Origin: Gammaproteobacteria bacterium
GTDB lineage: Bacteria > Pseudomonadota > Gammaproteobacteria > Pseudomonadales > Azotimanducaceae
Reading direction: 5' to 3'
Length of the DNA stretch: 41,454 nucleotides
Assembly: GCA_009843635.1 (NCBI GenBank)
Contig: VYDB01000126.1
Coordinates: 1-41,454, forward strand
Position 1 is the first letter of the stretch. Each line of letters starts with the position of its first letter. This document shows, one piece after another, positions 16,656-26,167 of this stretch. Both the position numbers and the translations under genes were made by a program. The notes under the pieces are model-generated. The model had not been told where the DNA came from. It did no database searches and was given only the letters and a program-made list of their open reading frames with translations.

Positions 16656-18471
16656 CTTGTACGGTCTTGATCACCGTTGGCCGCAAGAATACCAGCAAGT
16701 TGGTCTTGGTGCGGCTGTCGCCGGTGGAGCGGAAGAAGAAGCCCAGGCCCGGAATGTCGCCGAGCAGCGGCACCTTGCGCCGGGTTTGGGTCACATTGTC
16801 CTGGATCAGGCCGCCAAGGACGATGATCTGTTGGTCCTCGGCCAGAATGGTGGTGGTGATCTGCCGCTTGGAGGTGACCACGTCCGCGAAGCCCGCGTCG
16901 CCGATGGGCGTTTCGACGATGTTGGTGATCTCCTGGTCCACTTCCATGCGCACCGAGGTGCCGTCATGGACGTGGGGGGTGACCTTCAACGTCAGGCCGA
17001 CGTCCTCGCGCTGCACGGTGGTGAAGGGGTTGGAGGAGCCGTCGCCGGTGGTGGTGAAGCTGCCGGTGCGAAACGGCACCTGCTGGCCCACGACGATGGT
17101 CGCCTCCTGGTTGTCCAAGGCCATGATGCTGGGCGTGGACAGCAGGTTGGCGTCGCTGGAGGTGGCCAGCGCAGTGATGATGCCACCGAACGAGATGCCG
17201 TCCGGGTTGATCCGCGCCGCTGCCAAGGTGGGGCTTGAGACGCTGGCGAGTCCGGCGAGCACGTCGATGTTGACCTGTTCGCCGTCGGCGCCCTCCTCGG
17301 TCAGGTTGTTGAGCAGTTGGGAGACTACGCCGCTGAGCGACGTGCTGGCCAAGGGCACCGTATCCCCTCCGCCGTCGGCGATGGCCGTTTCCACGCCGAT
17401 GTCCTCGCGGTCGGAGAGATTGACTTCCACCACCGCGGCTTCGATCAGCACTTGCGTGCGGCGCACGTCCAGCTTGTCGAGAATTTCGCGCAGCTCGTTG
17501 ATGGTGCCCGGATTGGCCCGGGCGACGATGGCGTTCAGGGACTCGTCCGCCTGGATGGTGGTGGGTTCGGCGCCTTCGCCGCGCTCGTTGCCAGCGAGGA
17601 GGGCGGAGAGGATGTTGGCGACATCCACCGCGTCGGCGTGGTTCAGGCGGAACACCTGGGCGCCGCCGGTGGTGGTGGCGGGCTGGTCGAGCTTATCGAT
17701 TAGCTTGAGTATCTCCGCAGTGGGCCGCGGCTTGCCGCGCACCACGATGCTGTTGTTGCGCTCGTTGGCGATCAATTGAATGCGCTGCGGCCCGGTGGCG
17801 CCTTGGCCGATTTGCTCAGGGGCGAGCTTTTCCAGCAGCGCCACCACGGTGCCCACCCAAGCCTCGCGCAGCGGCACGACGGTGATTTCGTCCTCGTCCG
17901 CCACGTCGATCTGCTCGATCATCCGGGTGAGGCGCTCGATGTTGTTGGCGTGATCGCTGATGATGACGATGTTCGGCTGCGCCACTGCGGCGATGTGGCC
18001 GTACTGCGGAATCAACGGGCGCAGGATCTTGACCAGTTCCCCGGACTCCACGTTCTGGGCGGCGATCACTCGGGTGATGAGCTCCTCCGGTGGCAGTTCC
18101 TGCACTTCGCCGTCGGGGCCGGGGCCCTGCTTGCCGGTGGCCGTGGTTTGAATGCGGATCACGTCGCCGGACGGGGAGGCGGTGAAGTTGTGCACCCGCA
18201 GCACCGAGAGGAAGAGTTCGTACACCGCGTCGGCATTCATGGGCACGCTCGACACCACGGTGACGTTGCCCTTCAGCCGCGGGTCGATGACGAAGGTCTT
18301 GCCGGTGATCTGCGCCACTTGGGAGACGAACTCGTGAATGTCGGCCTCCTTGATGTTGACCACCCAGGTGTCGTCGGCCACCTGCTCGGCGGCGTGGGAT
18401 GGCGCGCTGGCGATAAGCAGGCTGCAGAACAGCGCCAGCATGACGGCGGAGAAGCTTAAACGGCTCTTCAT
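16513..18471 (-). CDS. gspD: GspD, type II secretion outer-membrane secretin
   Basis: Forms the multimeric outer-membrane channel of the type II secretion system. The mature protein follows a signal peptide (VMLALFCSLLIASAPSHA). The N0 domain (WVVNIKEADIHEFV, TGKTFVIDPRLKG) and N1-N3 repeats (LIPQYGHIAAVAQPNIVIISD, IVRGKPRPTAEILKLIDKLD, ARANPGTINELREILDKLD) precede the secretin domain (VEVNLSDREDIGVE, VGQQVPFRTG, EDVGLTLKVTPHV, IIVLGGLIQD, VPLLGDIPGLGFFF). The start at 18471 puts the signal peptide at the N-terminus and has AAGGGA about 8 nt upstream; the longer frame to 18612 is rejected. gspC ends 16 nt upstream. About 652 residues, normal for the family. Confidence 0.95.
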   Translation of the reverse strand: MKSRLSFSAVMLALFCSLLIASAPSHAAEQVADDTWVVNIKEADIHEFVSQVAQITGKTFVIDPRLKGNVTVVSSVPMNADAVYELFLSVLRVHNFTASPSGDVIRIQTTATGKQGPGPDGEVQELPPEELITRVIAAQNVESGELVKILRPLIPQYGHIAAVAQPNIVIISDHANNIERLTRMIEQIDVADEDEITVVPLREAWVGTVVALLEKLAPEQIGQGATGPQRIQLIANERNNSIVVRGKPRPTAEILKLIDKLDQPATTTGGAQVFRLNHADAVDVANILSALLAGNERGEGAEPTTIQADESLNAIVARANPGTINELREILDKLDVRRTQVLIEAAVVEVNLSDREDIGVETAIADGGGDTVPLASTSLSGVVSQLLNNLTEEGADGEQVNIDVLAGLASVSSPTLAAARINPDGISFGGIITALATSSDANLLSTPSIMALDNQEATIVVGQQVPFRTGSFTTTGDGSSNPFTTVQREDVGLTLKVTPHVHDGTSVRMEVDQEITNIVETPIGDAGFADVVTSKRQITTTILAEDQQIIVLGGLIQDNVTQTRRKVPLLGDIPGLGFFFRSTGDSRTKTNLLVFLRPTVIKTVQDVESSAERKYRDIWEVEITSPVEGQIEGLFEGEHLRGSSASEGTPNG

Positions 18472-18487
18472 GCGGCAATTCCCTTGG

Positions 18488-19387
18488 CTATCCCCTTGGG
18501 TCCGGCAGCGACGTCGTGACGAAGAAGCGGCGCTCGCCACGCTGCACCTCAATGCGCACGGAGCCGCTGGCCAGCAGGTTGTTGATCGATGAGCGGTCGG
18601 CCTGCACGTCACCGACCGGACGGCCGTTGACCGATAGGATCAGGTCGCCGGCCAGCAGGCCGGTTTGGCTCAGATAGGGCAGGTTGGTGAGATTGCCGAC
18701 CCGGTAGCCTGCCGCTTCGCCTTGGCTGACCGGCGTCACCGCCAACTCCTCCAGCAGCTCCTCCGGGTTGTCGTTCAAGCGTTCGCGGTAGCGCTCCACG
18801 AGTTCCTGGGCGCTCTCCGGGGGCGGCTCATCCGCGGGCTCGGCATCGGGTGGCGGGCCGCGGCCCGCGCTGGCGGTCGGGGACGAGGCCTGCACCCGGC
18901 GGAATCGCTTGATTTCCGGGAAGGTCAGGGTTTCATGCTGGCCGGCGCGCAGCAAAATGACCTGCTCGGCCTGCACCGCCCGCAGCGTGGCGTTGCCAGG
19001 AAGCTCGTCGCCGATGGCGTAGAGCCGACCAGCCTGGCCCTTCCTGGCGATGATGGCGGCGGAGTCCGAGGCGGGTTCGGCGACGAACACCCCTTGCAGC
19101 GTCAGGGGCAGGCGGGTCTCCTCGGTCGGCTGCAAGGCCCTGTCCTGCTCATTGTCGGGCGCACGCCCGAACAGGTGGGCTTTGAGGATGTCGCCAAGAT
19201 CGACGCCGGCCGTTGCCCGGCTGCTCTGGCTGGGCGCGGCGGCCTGTGGGGCTGTGGCCGTCTCGGGCGTTCCTGAGGCGAAGAACATCGCCGTGTTCGC
19301 CAAGCTGTAGGCAATACCGAGAACAAGCGCCCAGCGTAACGGCCCCAAGGCCTTGGCGAGCCATGCGTTGATGTCAATGTCCTTCAT
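18488..19387 (-). CDS. gspC: GspC, type II secretion inner-membrane protein
   Basis: Links the inner-membrane platform to the GspD secretin. The 299 residues have a short cytoplasmic N-terminus and one membrane segment (about 19-37). A periplasmic homology region (LGDILKAHLFG, LPLTLQGVFVAEPASDSAAII, GDELPGNATLRAV) is followed by a Pro/Glu-rich linker (PPPDAEPADEPPPE) and a C-terminal PDZ domain (LLAGDLILSVNGRPVGD). The start is ATG 19387. It lies between gspN and gspD on the same strand with gaps of about 16 nt, giving a compact gspN-gspC-gspD group. Confidence 0.9.
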   Translation of the reverse strand: MKDIDINAWLAKALGPLRWALVLGIAYSLANTAMFFASGTPETATAPQAAAPSQSSRATAGVDLGDILKAHLFGRAPDNEQDRALQPTEETRLPLTLQGVFVAEPASDSAAIIARKGQAGRLYAIGDELPGNATLRAVQAEQVILLRAGQHETLTFPEIKRFRRVQASSPTASAGRGPPPDAEPADEPPPESAQELVERYRERLNDNPEELLEELAVTPVSQGEAAGYRVGNLTNLPYLSQTGLLAGDLILSVNGRPVGDVQADRSSINNLLASGSVRIEVQRGERRFFVTTSLPDPRG

Positions 19388-19403
19388 GTCGCGCAGCGGT
19401 GCT

Positions 19404-20117
19404 CTAAAAGACTGCCTCTTCCACGGAGACGACGATCTCCTCGTCGGCGCCGCCCCCCGCCCAAGGCTGGTTGAGCATTTGCAGCAGGCGCCTCGTGATG
19501 TCTATTTTCACATATCCGCCGTCCATGATCTCGGCTTGGACGAGCAGCGTGTTCCCGGCCTCGGCGAACGCCATGGCCCTGACTGGCGCCGATTGCGCCT
19601 CGGCCCGCATCGGTGGCAGCAGAGCTGTGTGGGATTGGCCGCCTAGGGCGTAGCTCACCGCGCCGCCGCTCCAGCGCCCGCCGCCATCAAGGCGTTGCAA
19701 GCCACCAGCCGTCACGGTGGCTTCGAGGTCCTTGATGTTGAACCCTCCGCCGAGATGGATGTCGTAGGCCGCCAGTCCGGCGTTGACCGCTGCGGCGGCC
19801 ACCGTGCCGCGGGCGGACAGCTCGATGGCATCGCCTTGGAAGGCCATGCGTCCGTGCAGATCGAGGCTATCGCCAGCCAGCCGCCAAGTGTAGCCCGGCA
19901 CGAGTTGTATCAACGTGACAGGTTCAAACGACCAATGCAGCCGGCCTAGGCCGAGGCCTTGCAGGCGCAGTGCGCCGCTGCCGGACCAGAGGGTGCCCGC
20001 GGTTGCGGTCAACGACGCGCCGCCGATCCGTTCGATGAGCACGGCAAGCAATTCGGCCGGCGCCAAGGCGGCGCAGAACAGGGCGAAGGCTAGGATGCCG
20101 ACAGCGACGGTTCTCAC
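19404..20117 (-). CDS. gspN: GspN, type II secretion accessory protein
   Basis: A 237-residue accessory inner-membrane component of type II secretion. There is a single N-terminal membrane anchor (VGILAFALFCAALAPAELLAV) followed by a periplasmic beta-rich domain. Typical features are ASLTATAGTLWSGSG, LGRLHWSFEP, the periodic hydrophobic strands, and a polar C-terminus (VKIDITRRLLQMLNQPW). The GTG start at 20117 lies 5 nt after the dapE stop, so it may be translated from the dap transcript. The family is poorly conserved, but the position directly before gspC supports the call. Confidence 0.82.
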   Translation of the reverse strand: MRTVAVGILAFALFCAALAPAELLAVLIERIGGASLTATAGTLWSGSGALRLQGLGLGRLHWSFEPVTLIQLVPGYTWRLAGDSLDLHGRMAFQGDAIELSARGTVAAAAVNAGLAAYDIHLGGGFNIKDLEATVTAGGLQRLDGGGRWSGGAVSYALGGQSHTALLPPMRAEAQSAPVRAMAFAEAGNTLLVQAEIMDGGYVKIDITRRLLQMLNQPWAGGGADEEIVVSVEEAVF

Positions 20118-20122
20118 CGTGG

Positions 20123-21292
20123 CTACTCCGATGCCGTGAGCAAATCCGCCAGAATGCGCTCATAAACTCGCGCCAGCCGGTCGAGGTCGGCGACTGCCAC
20201 GCACTCATCGATCTTGTGAATCGTGGCGTTGACCGGGCCGAGTTCGACCAGTTCGCAACCGAGCGGCGCGATGAAGCGGCCGTCCGAGGTGCCCCCTGAG
20301 GTGGACAGTGCGCAGTCGAGGCCGAGTTCGTCGAACACGGCCTTGCGGACGCATGAGGTCAAATGCCCCGGCTCGGTCAGGAAGGGTTCGCCGGACAGAT
20401 GCCAACGCAGCGTGGCGTCGAGTCCGTGCTGCTTCACCAGACCGGCCATGCGGTCCTTGAGGCCGTCGGTTGTCTGCTCCGTCGAGTAGCGGATGTTGAA
20501 GTCCATGACCAGTTCGCCCGGAATGACGTTGACCGCTCCAGCGCCGGCGCGGATGTTGGCGACTTGCAGGCTGGTCGGCGGGTAGTGGGCGTTGCCCTGA
20601 TCGAACGCCTCCTCGCATAAGGCCTTGAGGAAGGGCGCGGCTTCATGGATGGGGTTGCGCGCCGCGTCCGGATAGGCGACATGGCCTTGGATGCCGTGAA
20701 CGCTGAGGGTGCCGGTAAGCGAACCGCGGCGGCCGTTGCGCAGGGTGTCGCCCAGGGCTTCGCTGGATGAGGGTTCGCCGACGATGCAGTAGTCGAGGCC
20801 GATGCCGCGGCTGCGAAGATGCTCGACGATGTGGCGCGTGCCGTGGCGGGCTTCGCCCTCCTCGTCGCTGGTGACGAGGAAGGCGATGCGTCCGGCGGGC
20901 GTCGGCTGGCGGGCCAGAAAACGCTCCGTGGCGACGATCATGGCTGCGAGGCTCGCCTTCATGTCAGCGGCGCCGCGCCCGAACAGCAGGCCATCGCGGA
21001 TGACCGGCTCGAAGGGCGGGCTCCGCCAAGCGGATGGCTCGCCGGGCGGCACCACGTCCGTGTGGCCGGCGAAGGCCAGGCAGGGCCCTCCCGAGCCGAG
21101 TTCGGCATAGAAGTTGCGCACGCCGCCAGCGTCCAGAGTGGTGACCGCGAACCCTAGGCGCTCAAGCCGCTCAATGAGCAGCGCTTGGCAGCCAGCATCC
21201 TCTGGGGTGACCGAGGGACGGCGGATCAGGGCCTGGGTTAGATCGAGAACGGAGTTGCCGCCGCGCCCCGGGGCCTCAGACTGGTTGGCCAT
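20123..21292 (-). CDS. dapE: DapE, succinyl-diaminopimelate desuccinylase
   Basis: Zinc-dependent hydrolysis of N-succinyl-LL-diaminopimelate to LL-diaminopimelate and succinate, in lysine and peptidoglycan precursor synthesis. It has 389 residues. Metal ligands are seen at H77 and D79 (GHTDVVPPG), D110 (RGAADMKAS) and E144/E145 (SDEEGEA, catalytic base and ligand), plus a late His in ATIHKIDE. GGTSDGRFI marks the C-terminal catalytic domain. It ends the dapC-dapD-dapE run and is followed within 5 nt by gspN. The start is ATG 21292. Confidence 0.95.
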   Translation of the reverse strand: MANQSEAPGRGGNSVLDLTQALIRRPSVTPEDAGCQALLIERLERLGFAVTTLDAGGVRNFYAELGSGGPCLAFAGHTDVVPPGEPSAWRSPPFEPVIRDGLLFGRGAADMKASLAAMIVATERFLARQPTPAGRIAFLVTSDEEGEARHGTRHIVEHLRSRGIGLDYCIVGEPSSSEALGDTLRNGRRGSLTGTLSVHGIQGHVAYPDAARNPIHEAAPFLKALCEEAFDQGNAHYPPTSLQVANIRAGAGAVNVIPGELVMDFNIRYSTEQTTDGLKDRMAGLVKQHGLDATLRWHLSGEPFLTEPGHLTSCVRKAVFDELGLDCALSTSGGTSDGRFIAPLGCELVELGPVNATIHKIDECVAVADLDRLARVYERILADLLTASE

Positions 21293-21330
21293 GGCGTCTC
21301 CCTATGCCTCTTGCGGGGTTTAATGGAAGT

Positions 21331-22326
21331 TCAGTTGTGGGCGTGCAACTGCTCGTTGAGGGCAATGGCCTTCCGGTTGACGCGGCACTGCACTTCGCCG
21401 GTCTCGCTGTGGCGGATGAACAGCAAATCGGAGCGGCCGGCCAGCTCTCGTGCCTTCACCGGGCCTGTGCGATTGCCGTCTTCGTCGATCAGCGCCACCC
21501 GAGTGCCGGCGGTGATGTAGAGTCCGGCCTCGATGGTGCAGCGGTCGCCCAACGGGATGCCGGTGCCGGCGTTGGCGCCAATCAGGCATTGGCGGCCGAT
21601 GCTGATGACGATCTCGCCGCCGCCGGCCAAGGTGCCCATGATGCTTGCGCTGCCGCCGATGTCGGAGCCGTGCCCGAGCACGACACCTTGGGAGACGCGG
21701 CCCTCAACCATGTTGGGGCCGAGCGCCGCGGCATTGAAATTGATCGCGCCATAGGGCATCACCGTGGTGCCTTCGCCGAGATAGGCGCCGAGCCGGATGC
21801 GGCTCGAATCGGCGATGCGCACGCCGCTCGGCACGATGTAGTTGGCCATCTTGGGAAACTTGTCCACCGAGAGCACTTCAAAGTGATGGCCTTGCACCCG
21901 CGCCCGCATCTGCCGAGTGGCCAGCTCGTCCAGCGCCACCGCCCCTTCGGTGGTCCAAGCCACGGTTTGCAGGTGGGCGAAGATGCCGTCGAGGTTGAGC
22001 GTGTTGGGCAGCGCCAGCCGGTGGGAGAGCAGGTGCAGCTTCAAAAAGGCCTCGGCGGTTGAGCCGATTGGCCCATCCTTGGCCAGCAAAACCGCGACCA
22101 AGGGCCGATCCGCTTCGAGCATGGGGGCGGCGTGCGGTTGGTGGGCGTTGATGAAGGCCCTCGCGGCGTCCGGCTCGATCATCGCCTCGCCGGGCGCGAA
22201 CTGGTCGTGGATGGCAGCCTCGAGCGCCCCTTCCGGCGCTTTCAGCGGCGCTGGAAAAAAGCAGTCGATGCAGGTGCCGGAGCGGCTTAGAGTCGGCAAG
22301 CCGATGGCGAAGGCGAATGTGGGCAT
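21331..22326 (-). CDS. dapD: DapD, tetrahydrodipicolinate N-succinyltransferase
   Basis: Transfers succinyl from succinyl-CoA to tetrahydrodipicolinate. The 331-residue product matches the longer DapD type found in Pseudomonas-like bacteria. The C-terminal half is a left-handed parallel beta-helix with hexapeptide repeats (RIADSSRIRLGAYLGEGTTV, INFNAAALGPNMVEG, VVLGHGSDIGGSASIMG, GRQCLIGANAGTGIPLGD). The start at 22326 has an excellent AAGGAGG 4 nt upstream. The longer frame to 22434 would overlap dapC and is rejected. Confidence 0.94.
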   Translation of the reverse strand: MPTFAFAIGLPTLSRSGTCIDCFFPAPLKAPEGALEAAIHDQFAPGEAMIEPDAARAFINAHQPHAAPMLEADRPLVAVLLAKDGPIGSTAEAFLKLHLLSHRLALPNTLNLDGIFAHLQTVAWTTEGAVALDELATRQMRARVQGHHFEVLSVDKFPKMANYIVPSGVRIADSSRIRLGAYLGEGTTVMPYGAINFNAAALGPNMVEGRVSQGVVLGHGSDIGGSASIMGTLAGGGEIVISIGRQCLIGANAGTGIPLGDRCTIEAGLYITAGTRVALIDEDGNRTGPVKARELAGRSDLLFIRHSETGEVQCRVNRKAIALNEQLHAHN

Positions 22327-22348
22327 GGAACCTCCTTGTGTCGCCAAA

Positions 22349-23548
22349 CTAGCAGCGTGAGCGCCGCCAATCAACGAGGCGCTCGACGGCTTGGACGCAT
22401 TCCGCCTGGGGTGCCACCAACGCGATGCGGACATGATGGGCGCCGGGATTGCCCGCCTTGGTCTCCCGGCCCAGGAAGGACCCCGGCAGTACGCTGATGT
22501 TCAGGTCCCGAAAGAGGGCGCGTGCGAACTGCCGGTCGTCCTCCTCCGTCGGAACCCAGAAATAGAAGCCGCCTTCCGGCTGGCGGACGTCGAAGACGGT
22601 GTTCAGCAGCGGCGCGGCGGCCTCGAACTTGGCCCGGTACAGGGCTCGGTTGCGGCGCACATGGTCTTCATCGCGCCACGCCAAGGCGCTCGCCTGCTGC
22701 ACATGAAGCGGCAGGGCGGCACCCTGGTAGGTGCGGTGCTGGTAGTAGCGCGCCAGCGCCTTGGCGTCGCCGGCCACGAATCCGGAGCGCAGCCCCGGCA
22801 GGCTGGAGCGCTTGCTCAAGGAGTGGAAGACGATGCAACGGGCGTAGCCGGGGTTGCCCAAGGCGTCGCTTTCACGCAGCAGGCCAGTGGGCGGATGGCT
22901 CTCGTCGAGATAAATCTCCGAATAGCATTCGTCGGCGGCGATCACGAAGTCGAAACGGTGGGCCTGTTCGATCAGCCAGCGTTGAGTGGCGGCGGGCACT
23001 ACCTTGCCGGTGGGGTTGCCTGGCGAGCACAGGTAGAGGACTTCGGTGCGCGCCCACAGGGCATCCGGCACCGATTCGAAGTCCGGTTGGTAGCCGTTGG
23101 CGCCGTCGGCGTTGAGGTAGTGGGGCACGGCACCGCTCAGAATCGCCGCGCCTTCGTAGATCTGGTAGAAGGGATTGGGCAGCATCACCACTGGATCGGG
23201 CTTGGCGCCCACCGCCGCTTGGGCGAAGGAGAACAGCGCTTCCCGGGTGCCGGACACCGGCAGAACGCTTCGCTCGGGGTCCAGTTCGGCGCCGAAGCGG
23301 CGCTTCAGCCAGGCACAGACGGCCTCGCGCAGTTCCGGGATCCCGCGAGTGGCGGGGTAGGCGCCCAAACCCTCGGACAGGCGCTGGCGATCGGCCAGAA
23401 ACTCAACCACGGCGGCGGGCGGCTCGTGCTTGGGCTCGCCGATGGACAGGCTCACATGCGGTCGGTTCGCGGCGGGCGAGATGCCGTCCAGCAGTGCCGC
23501 GAGGCGCTGGAAGGGATAGTCGTGCAGTTGGCCCAGGCGTGGGTTCAC
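22349..23548 (-). CDS. dapC: DapC, N-succinyl-diaminopimelate aminotransferase
   Basis: PLP-dependent class I/II aminotransferase that makes N-succinyl-LL-diaminopimelate from the keto precursor and glutamate. The 399 residues show SLSIGEPKHEPP at the N-terminus, YPATRGIPELREA, the LCSPGNPTGKV substrate loop, IAADECYSEIY with the PLP-pyridine Asp, and SLSKRSSLPGLRSGF with the Schiff-base lysine. The location between glnD and dapD favours DapC over a generic aminotransferase. The GTG start overlaps the glnD stop by 4 nt (GTGA, 23545-23548). Confidence 0.9.
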   Translation of the reverse strand: MNPRLGQLHDYPFQRLAALLDGISPAANRPHVSLSIGEPKHEPPAAVVEFLADRQRLSEGLGAYPATRGIPELREAVCAWLKRRFGAELDPERSVLPVSGTREALFSFAQAAVGAKPDPVVMLPNPFYQIYEGAAILSGAVPHYLNADGANGYQPDFESVPDALWARTEVLYLCSPGNPTGKVVPAATQRWLIEQAHRFDFVIAADECYSEIYLDESHPPTGLLRESDALGNPGYARCIVFHSLSKRSSLPGLRSGFVAGDAKALARYYQHRTYQGAALPLHVQQASALAWRDEDHVRRNRALYRAKFEAAAPLLNTVFDVRQPEGGFYFWVPTEEDDRQFARALFRDLNISVLPGSFLGRETKAGNPGAHHVRIALVAPQAECVQAVERLVDWRRSRC

Positions 23549-26157
23549 GTGGGCAGGCTGTCAAGGGCTTGGCGCAGGGTGTTCTCCAATTGGTAGATCG
23601 CCTCCGCGTCAGTGATCGGCTCACCGGCGCGGGTCTGGACGTGGAACACGTCCTCGACCCGCTCGCCCAAGGTGACGATGCGCGCCTCCAGAAGGGCCAC
23701 TTCCAGTTCGGAAAACAGCGCCCCGATCCGGGCCAGCAGTCCGGGCCTGTCGGTGGTGTGGACCGAGAGGGTGGAATAGGATCGCCCGGCGTCGTTTTGA
23801 AGGCGGACTTTCGTGGGCCGATGCAGTTGCCGATGCTGGCGCGGCAGCCGCTGACGGCTTAACGGTTTGATGCGGGATTCCCGGATTGCCCGGACCACCG
23901 ATTCGATGACCGCGCTGCCGTCCCCGCGAACCGGTTGGCGGTGCCGGTCGAGCACGACAAAGGTATTGAAGCACTGGCCGTTGTCGGCGGTGTGGATGCG
24001 TGCGTCATAGACCCGCAGGCGCAGCCGATTTATGGCCGTCACCGTGTCGGCGAACAGATTCGCCCGGTCCTGGGCGTGGATGAAGAGTTCCGTGGCGCTC
24101 TCATCGGAGCCTTCGCTGGTCCGCCGCCGCAGCAACACCAAGGGTCCGTCGGCGAGGTCGTGGTTCGCCACCGCGACCGTGATTTCCGCCATGTCGCGTG
24201 CGGAGTGGCGGAGCATGAAGCCGTCGCCCATCAGCGCCCAGAGCGCGTGCGCCTCTGTGGCGGGCAGGCCCAGCGCGGTAGCCTGCTCCGTGGCGCTTTC
24301 ACGGCAGGCGCGCAGGGTCGCTTGGCGGTCGAGGGGCGATTCGATGCCTTCCCGCAGCAGCTTGCGTGTGCTGGCGTGGAGTTGGCGCAGAAGCGTCGCC
24401 CGCCAACTGTTCCACAGCGTTGGGTTGGTGGCTGTGATGTCCGCCACCGTCAGCGCGTAGAGATAGTCTAAGCGCCGCTCGGATTTGACGAAACGGGCGA
24501 ATTCAAGCACCACTTGGGGGTCGTGAATGTCGCGCCGCTGGGCGGTGTCGGACATGACGAGATGCTCGGCCACCAGCCATTCGACCAGCTCGGTGTCGTC
24601 GTCGTTCAGGCCTAGGCGGCGGCAGAACTGGACGGCGAATCGAGCACCGATCTGCGAATGGTCGCCGCCCCGGCCCTTGCCCATGTCGTGATAGAGGCCA
24701 GCGATGTAGAGCAACTCCACCTTGGGAATGGTCTTCACGCAGTGGTGGGCCAACGGAAAGCGCTCGGCCTGGGCCCGGTAGCGGAACAGCCGCATGTTGC
24801 GGATCACCATCATGGTGTGGGCGTCCACCGTGTAGATGTGGAACAGGTCATGCTGCATCTGGCCGACGACCTGCCCGAACTCGGGGATGTAGCGTCCGAG
24901 AATGCCATAGCGCCGCATGCGGGTGAGCTGAGTGACTAGGGTGTAGGGGGCCTTGAGCAGTTCCAGGAACAGGCGGCTGTTGCTTGGGTCGTTGCGAAAG
25001 CCGTCATCGATCAATGTCAGGTGCTGACGAATCTGGCGGATGGTGGCGGCGCGCACGCCACCGATGTCGCGCCGGTTGGCGAGGATGACGAACAGTTCCA
25101 GCAAGGCGCTTGGCGACTCAGTGAAAACCCGGTCGTGAACCGCCTCGATGGCGTCCGCATTGATTTGGAATCGCTCGTTGATGCGCTCGCGCTTGGGCTG
25201 GGCAGGTGCGAAGGACTCCTCTAGGCACTGCAGAACGATGTCGTTGACCTCCCGCAAGGAAAGCACCCATCGGTAGTATTCGTGCATGAAGCGCTCGACG
25301 CCGAGCCGGGCGGTGGTGTCGGCGTAGCCAAGCTGTTGGGCGAGGGTGCGCTGGTGCTCGAACTGCAGGCGGTCGTCCTTGCGCTGGGCGACCAGATGGA
25401 GGCCGTAGCGCACCCACCACAGATAGCGCTGGCCGTCACTCAGCCAGCGCCGCTCCTGGCCGGTGAGGACGCCGAGGCGTTCCAGTTCGGTGGCGTCCAC
25501 CGTGCCGTACTTGCGCCGGCAAACCCAAAGCACGGTCTGCAGGTCGCGCAGGCCGCCGGGAGCGTCCTTGATGTTGGGCTCGAGATCGGACTCCACGTCC
25601 TCGAAACGCGCATGGCGCCGCTCCTGCTCCGCCCGCTTGGCTTGGAAATAGCGGTCGGCCGGCCAAGTGCGCGGATGGTCGATGAAGGCGTCGAGCTTGT
25701 GAATCAACCGCCGCAGCGCCGGGCTTTGCAATTCGGTGAGCAACCGCCGCTCGAACAGTGCCGTGGCCACCGTGAGGTCGGCCTTGATGGTGGCCTTGCA
25801 TTCCGCCAGGTTTCTGACGCTGTGGCCGATTTCGAGATTCAGGTCAAACAGCGCCCGCACGAAGGGTTCGATTTCGGCTCGGTGCTTCGATGGCTTTACG
25901 CCTAGGATGAGCAGGTCGATGTCGGAGCCGGGGTGCAATTCCCCGCGCCCGTAGCCGCCCACTGCGAACAGCGCCAGATCCCGCTGGGCGGCGGCGCTGA
26001 AGTGCCCGCGCCACATCTCCTGAAGCAGCCCGTCAAAAAAGGCTGCGCGTTCGCTGACGATGCCGCCAATGTCCTCGCCTGCCCAGTACCGCTTGGCCAA
26101 CGCCGCATCGGCGGCGCTCAGGCGCTGGCGCAGTTGCGCGATGGACGCGGCGTTCAC
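23545..26157 (-). CDS. glnD: GlnD, PII uridylyltransferase/uridylyl-removing enzyme
   Basis: Senses glutamine and modifies or demodifies PII signal proteins to control nitrogen assimilation. The 870 residues contain a nucleotidyltransferase domain (GGYGRGELHPGSDIDLLIL, catalytic D79 and D81). A GlnD linker region (about 190-330, DAPGGLRDLQTVLWVCRRKYG) and an HD hydrolase domain (GLYHDMGKGRGGDHS, H490-D491) follow, then two C-terminal ACT domains (one around 705-780, one around 800-870, with TDRPGLLARIGALFSELEV). GTG start, 10 nt after map. It is coupled to dapC by a 4-nt overlap. Confidence 0.95.
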   Translation of the reverse strand: MNAASIAQLRQRLSAADAALAKRYWAGEDIGGIVSERAAFFDGLLQEMWRGHFSAAAQRDLALFAVGGYGRGELHPGSDIDLLILGVKPSKHRAEIEPFVRALFDLNLEIGHSVRNLAECKATIKADLTVATALFERRLLTELQSPALRRLIHKLDAFIDHPRTWPADRYFQAKRAEQERRHARFEDVESDLEPNIKDAPGGLRDLQTVLWVCRRKYGTVDATELERLGVLTGQERRWLSDGQRYLWWVRYGLHLVAQRKDDRLQFEHQRTLAQQLGYADTTARLGVERFMHEYYRWVLSLREVNDIVLQCLEESFAPAQPKRERINERFQINADAIEAVHDRVFTESPSALLELFVILANRRDIGGVRAATIRQIRQHLTLIDDGFRNDPSNSRLFLELLKAPYTLVTQLTRMRRYGILGRYIPEFGQVVGQMQHDLFHIYTVDAHTMMVIRNMRLFRYRAQAERFPLAHHCVKTIPKVELLYIAGLYHDMGKGRGGDHSQIGARFAVQFCRRLGLNDDDTELVEWLVAEHLVMSDTAQRRDIHDPQVVLEFARFVKSERRLDYLYALTVADITATNPTLWNSWRATLLRQLHASTRKLLREGIESPLDRQATLRACRESATEQATALGLPATEAHALWALMGDGFMLRHSARDMAEITVAVANHDLADGPLVLLRRRTSEGSDESATELFIHAQDRANLFADTVTAINRLRLRVYDARIHTADNGQCFNTFVVLDRHRQPVRGDGSAVIESVVRAIRESRIKPLSRQRLPRQHRQLHRPTKVRLQNDAGRSYSTLSVHTTDRPGLLARIGALFSELEVALLEARIVTLGERVEDVFHVQTRAGEPITDAEAIYQLENTLRQALDSLPT

Positions 26158-26167
26158 GCCCTTGCGT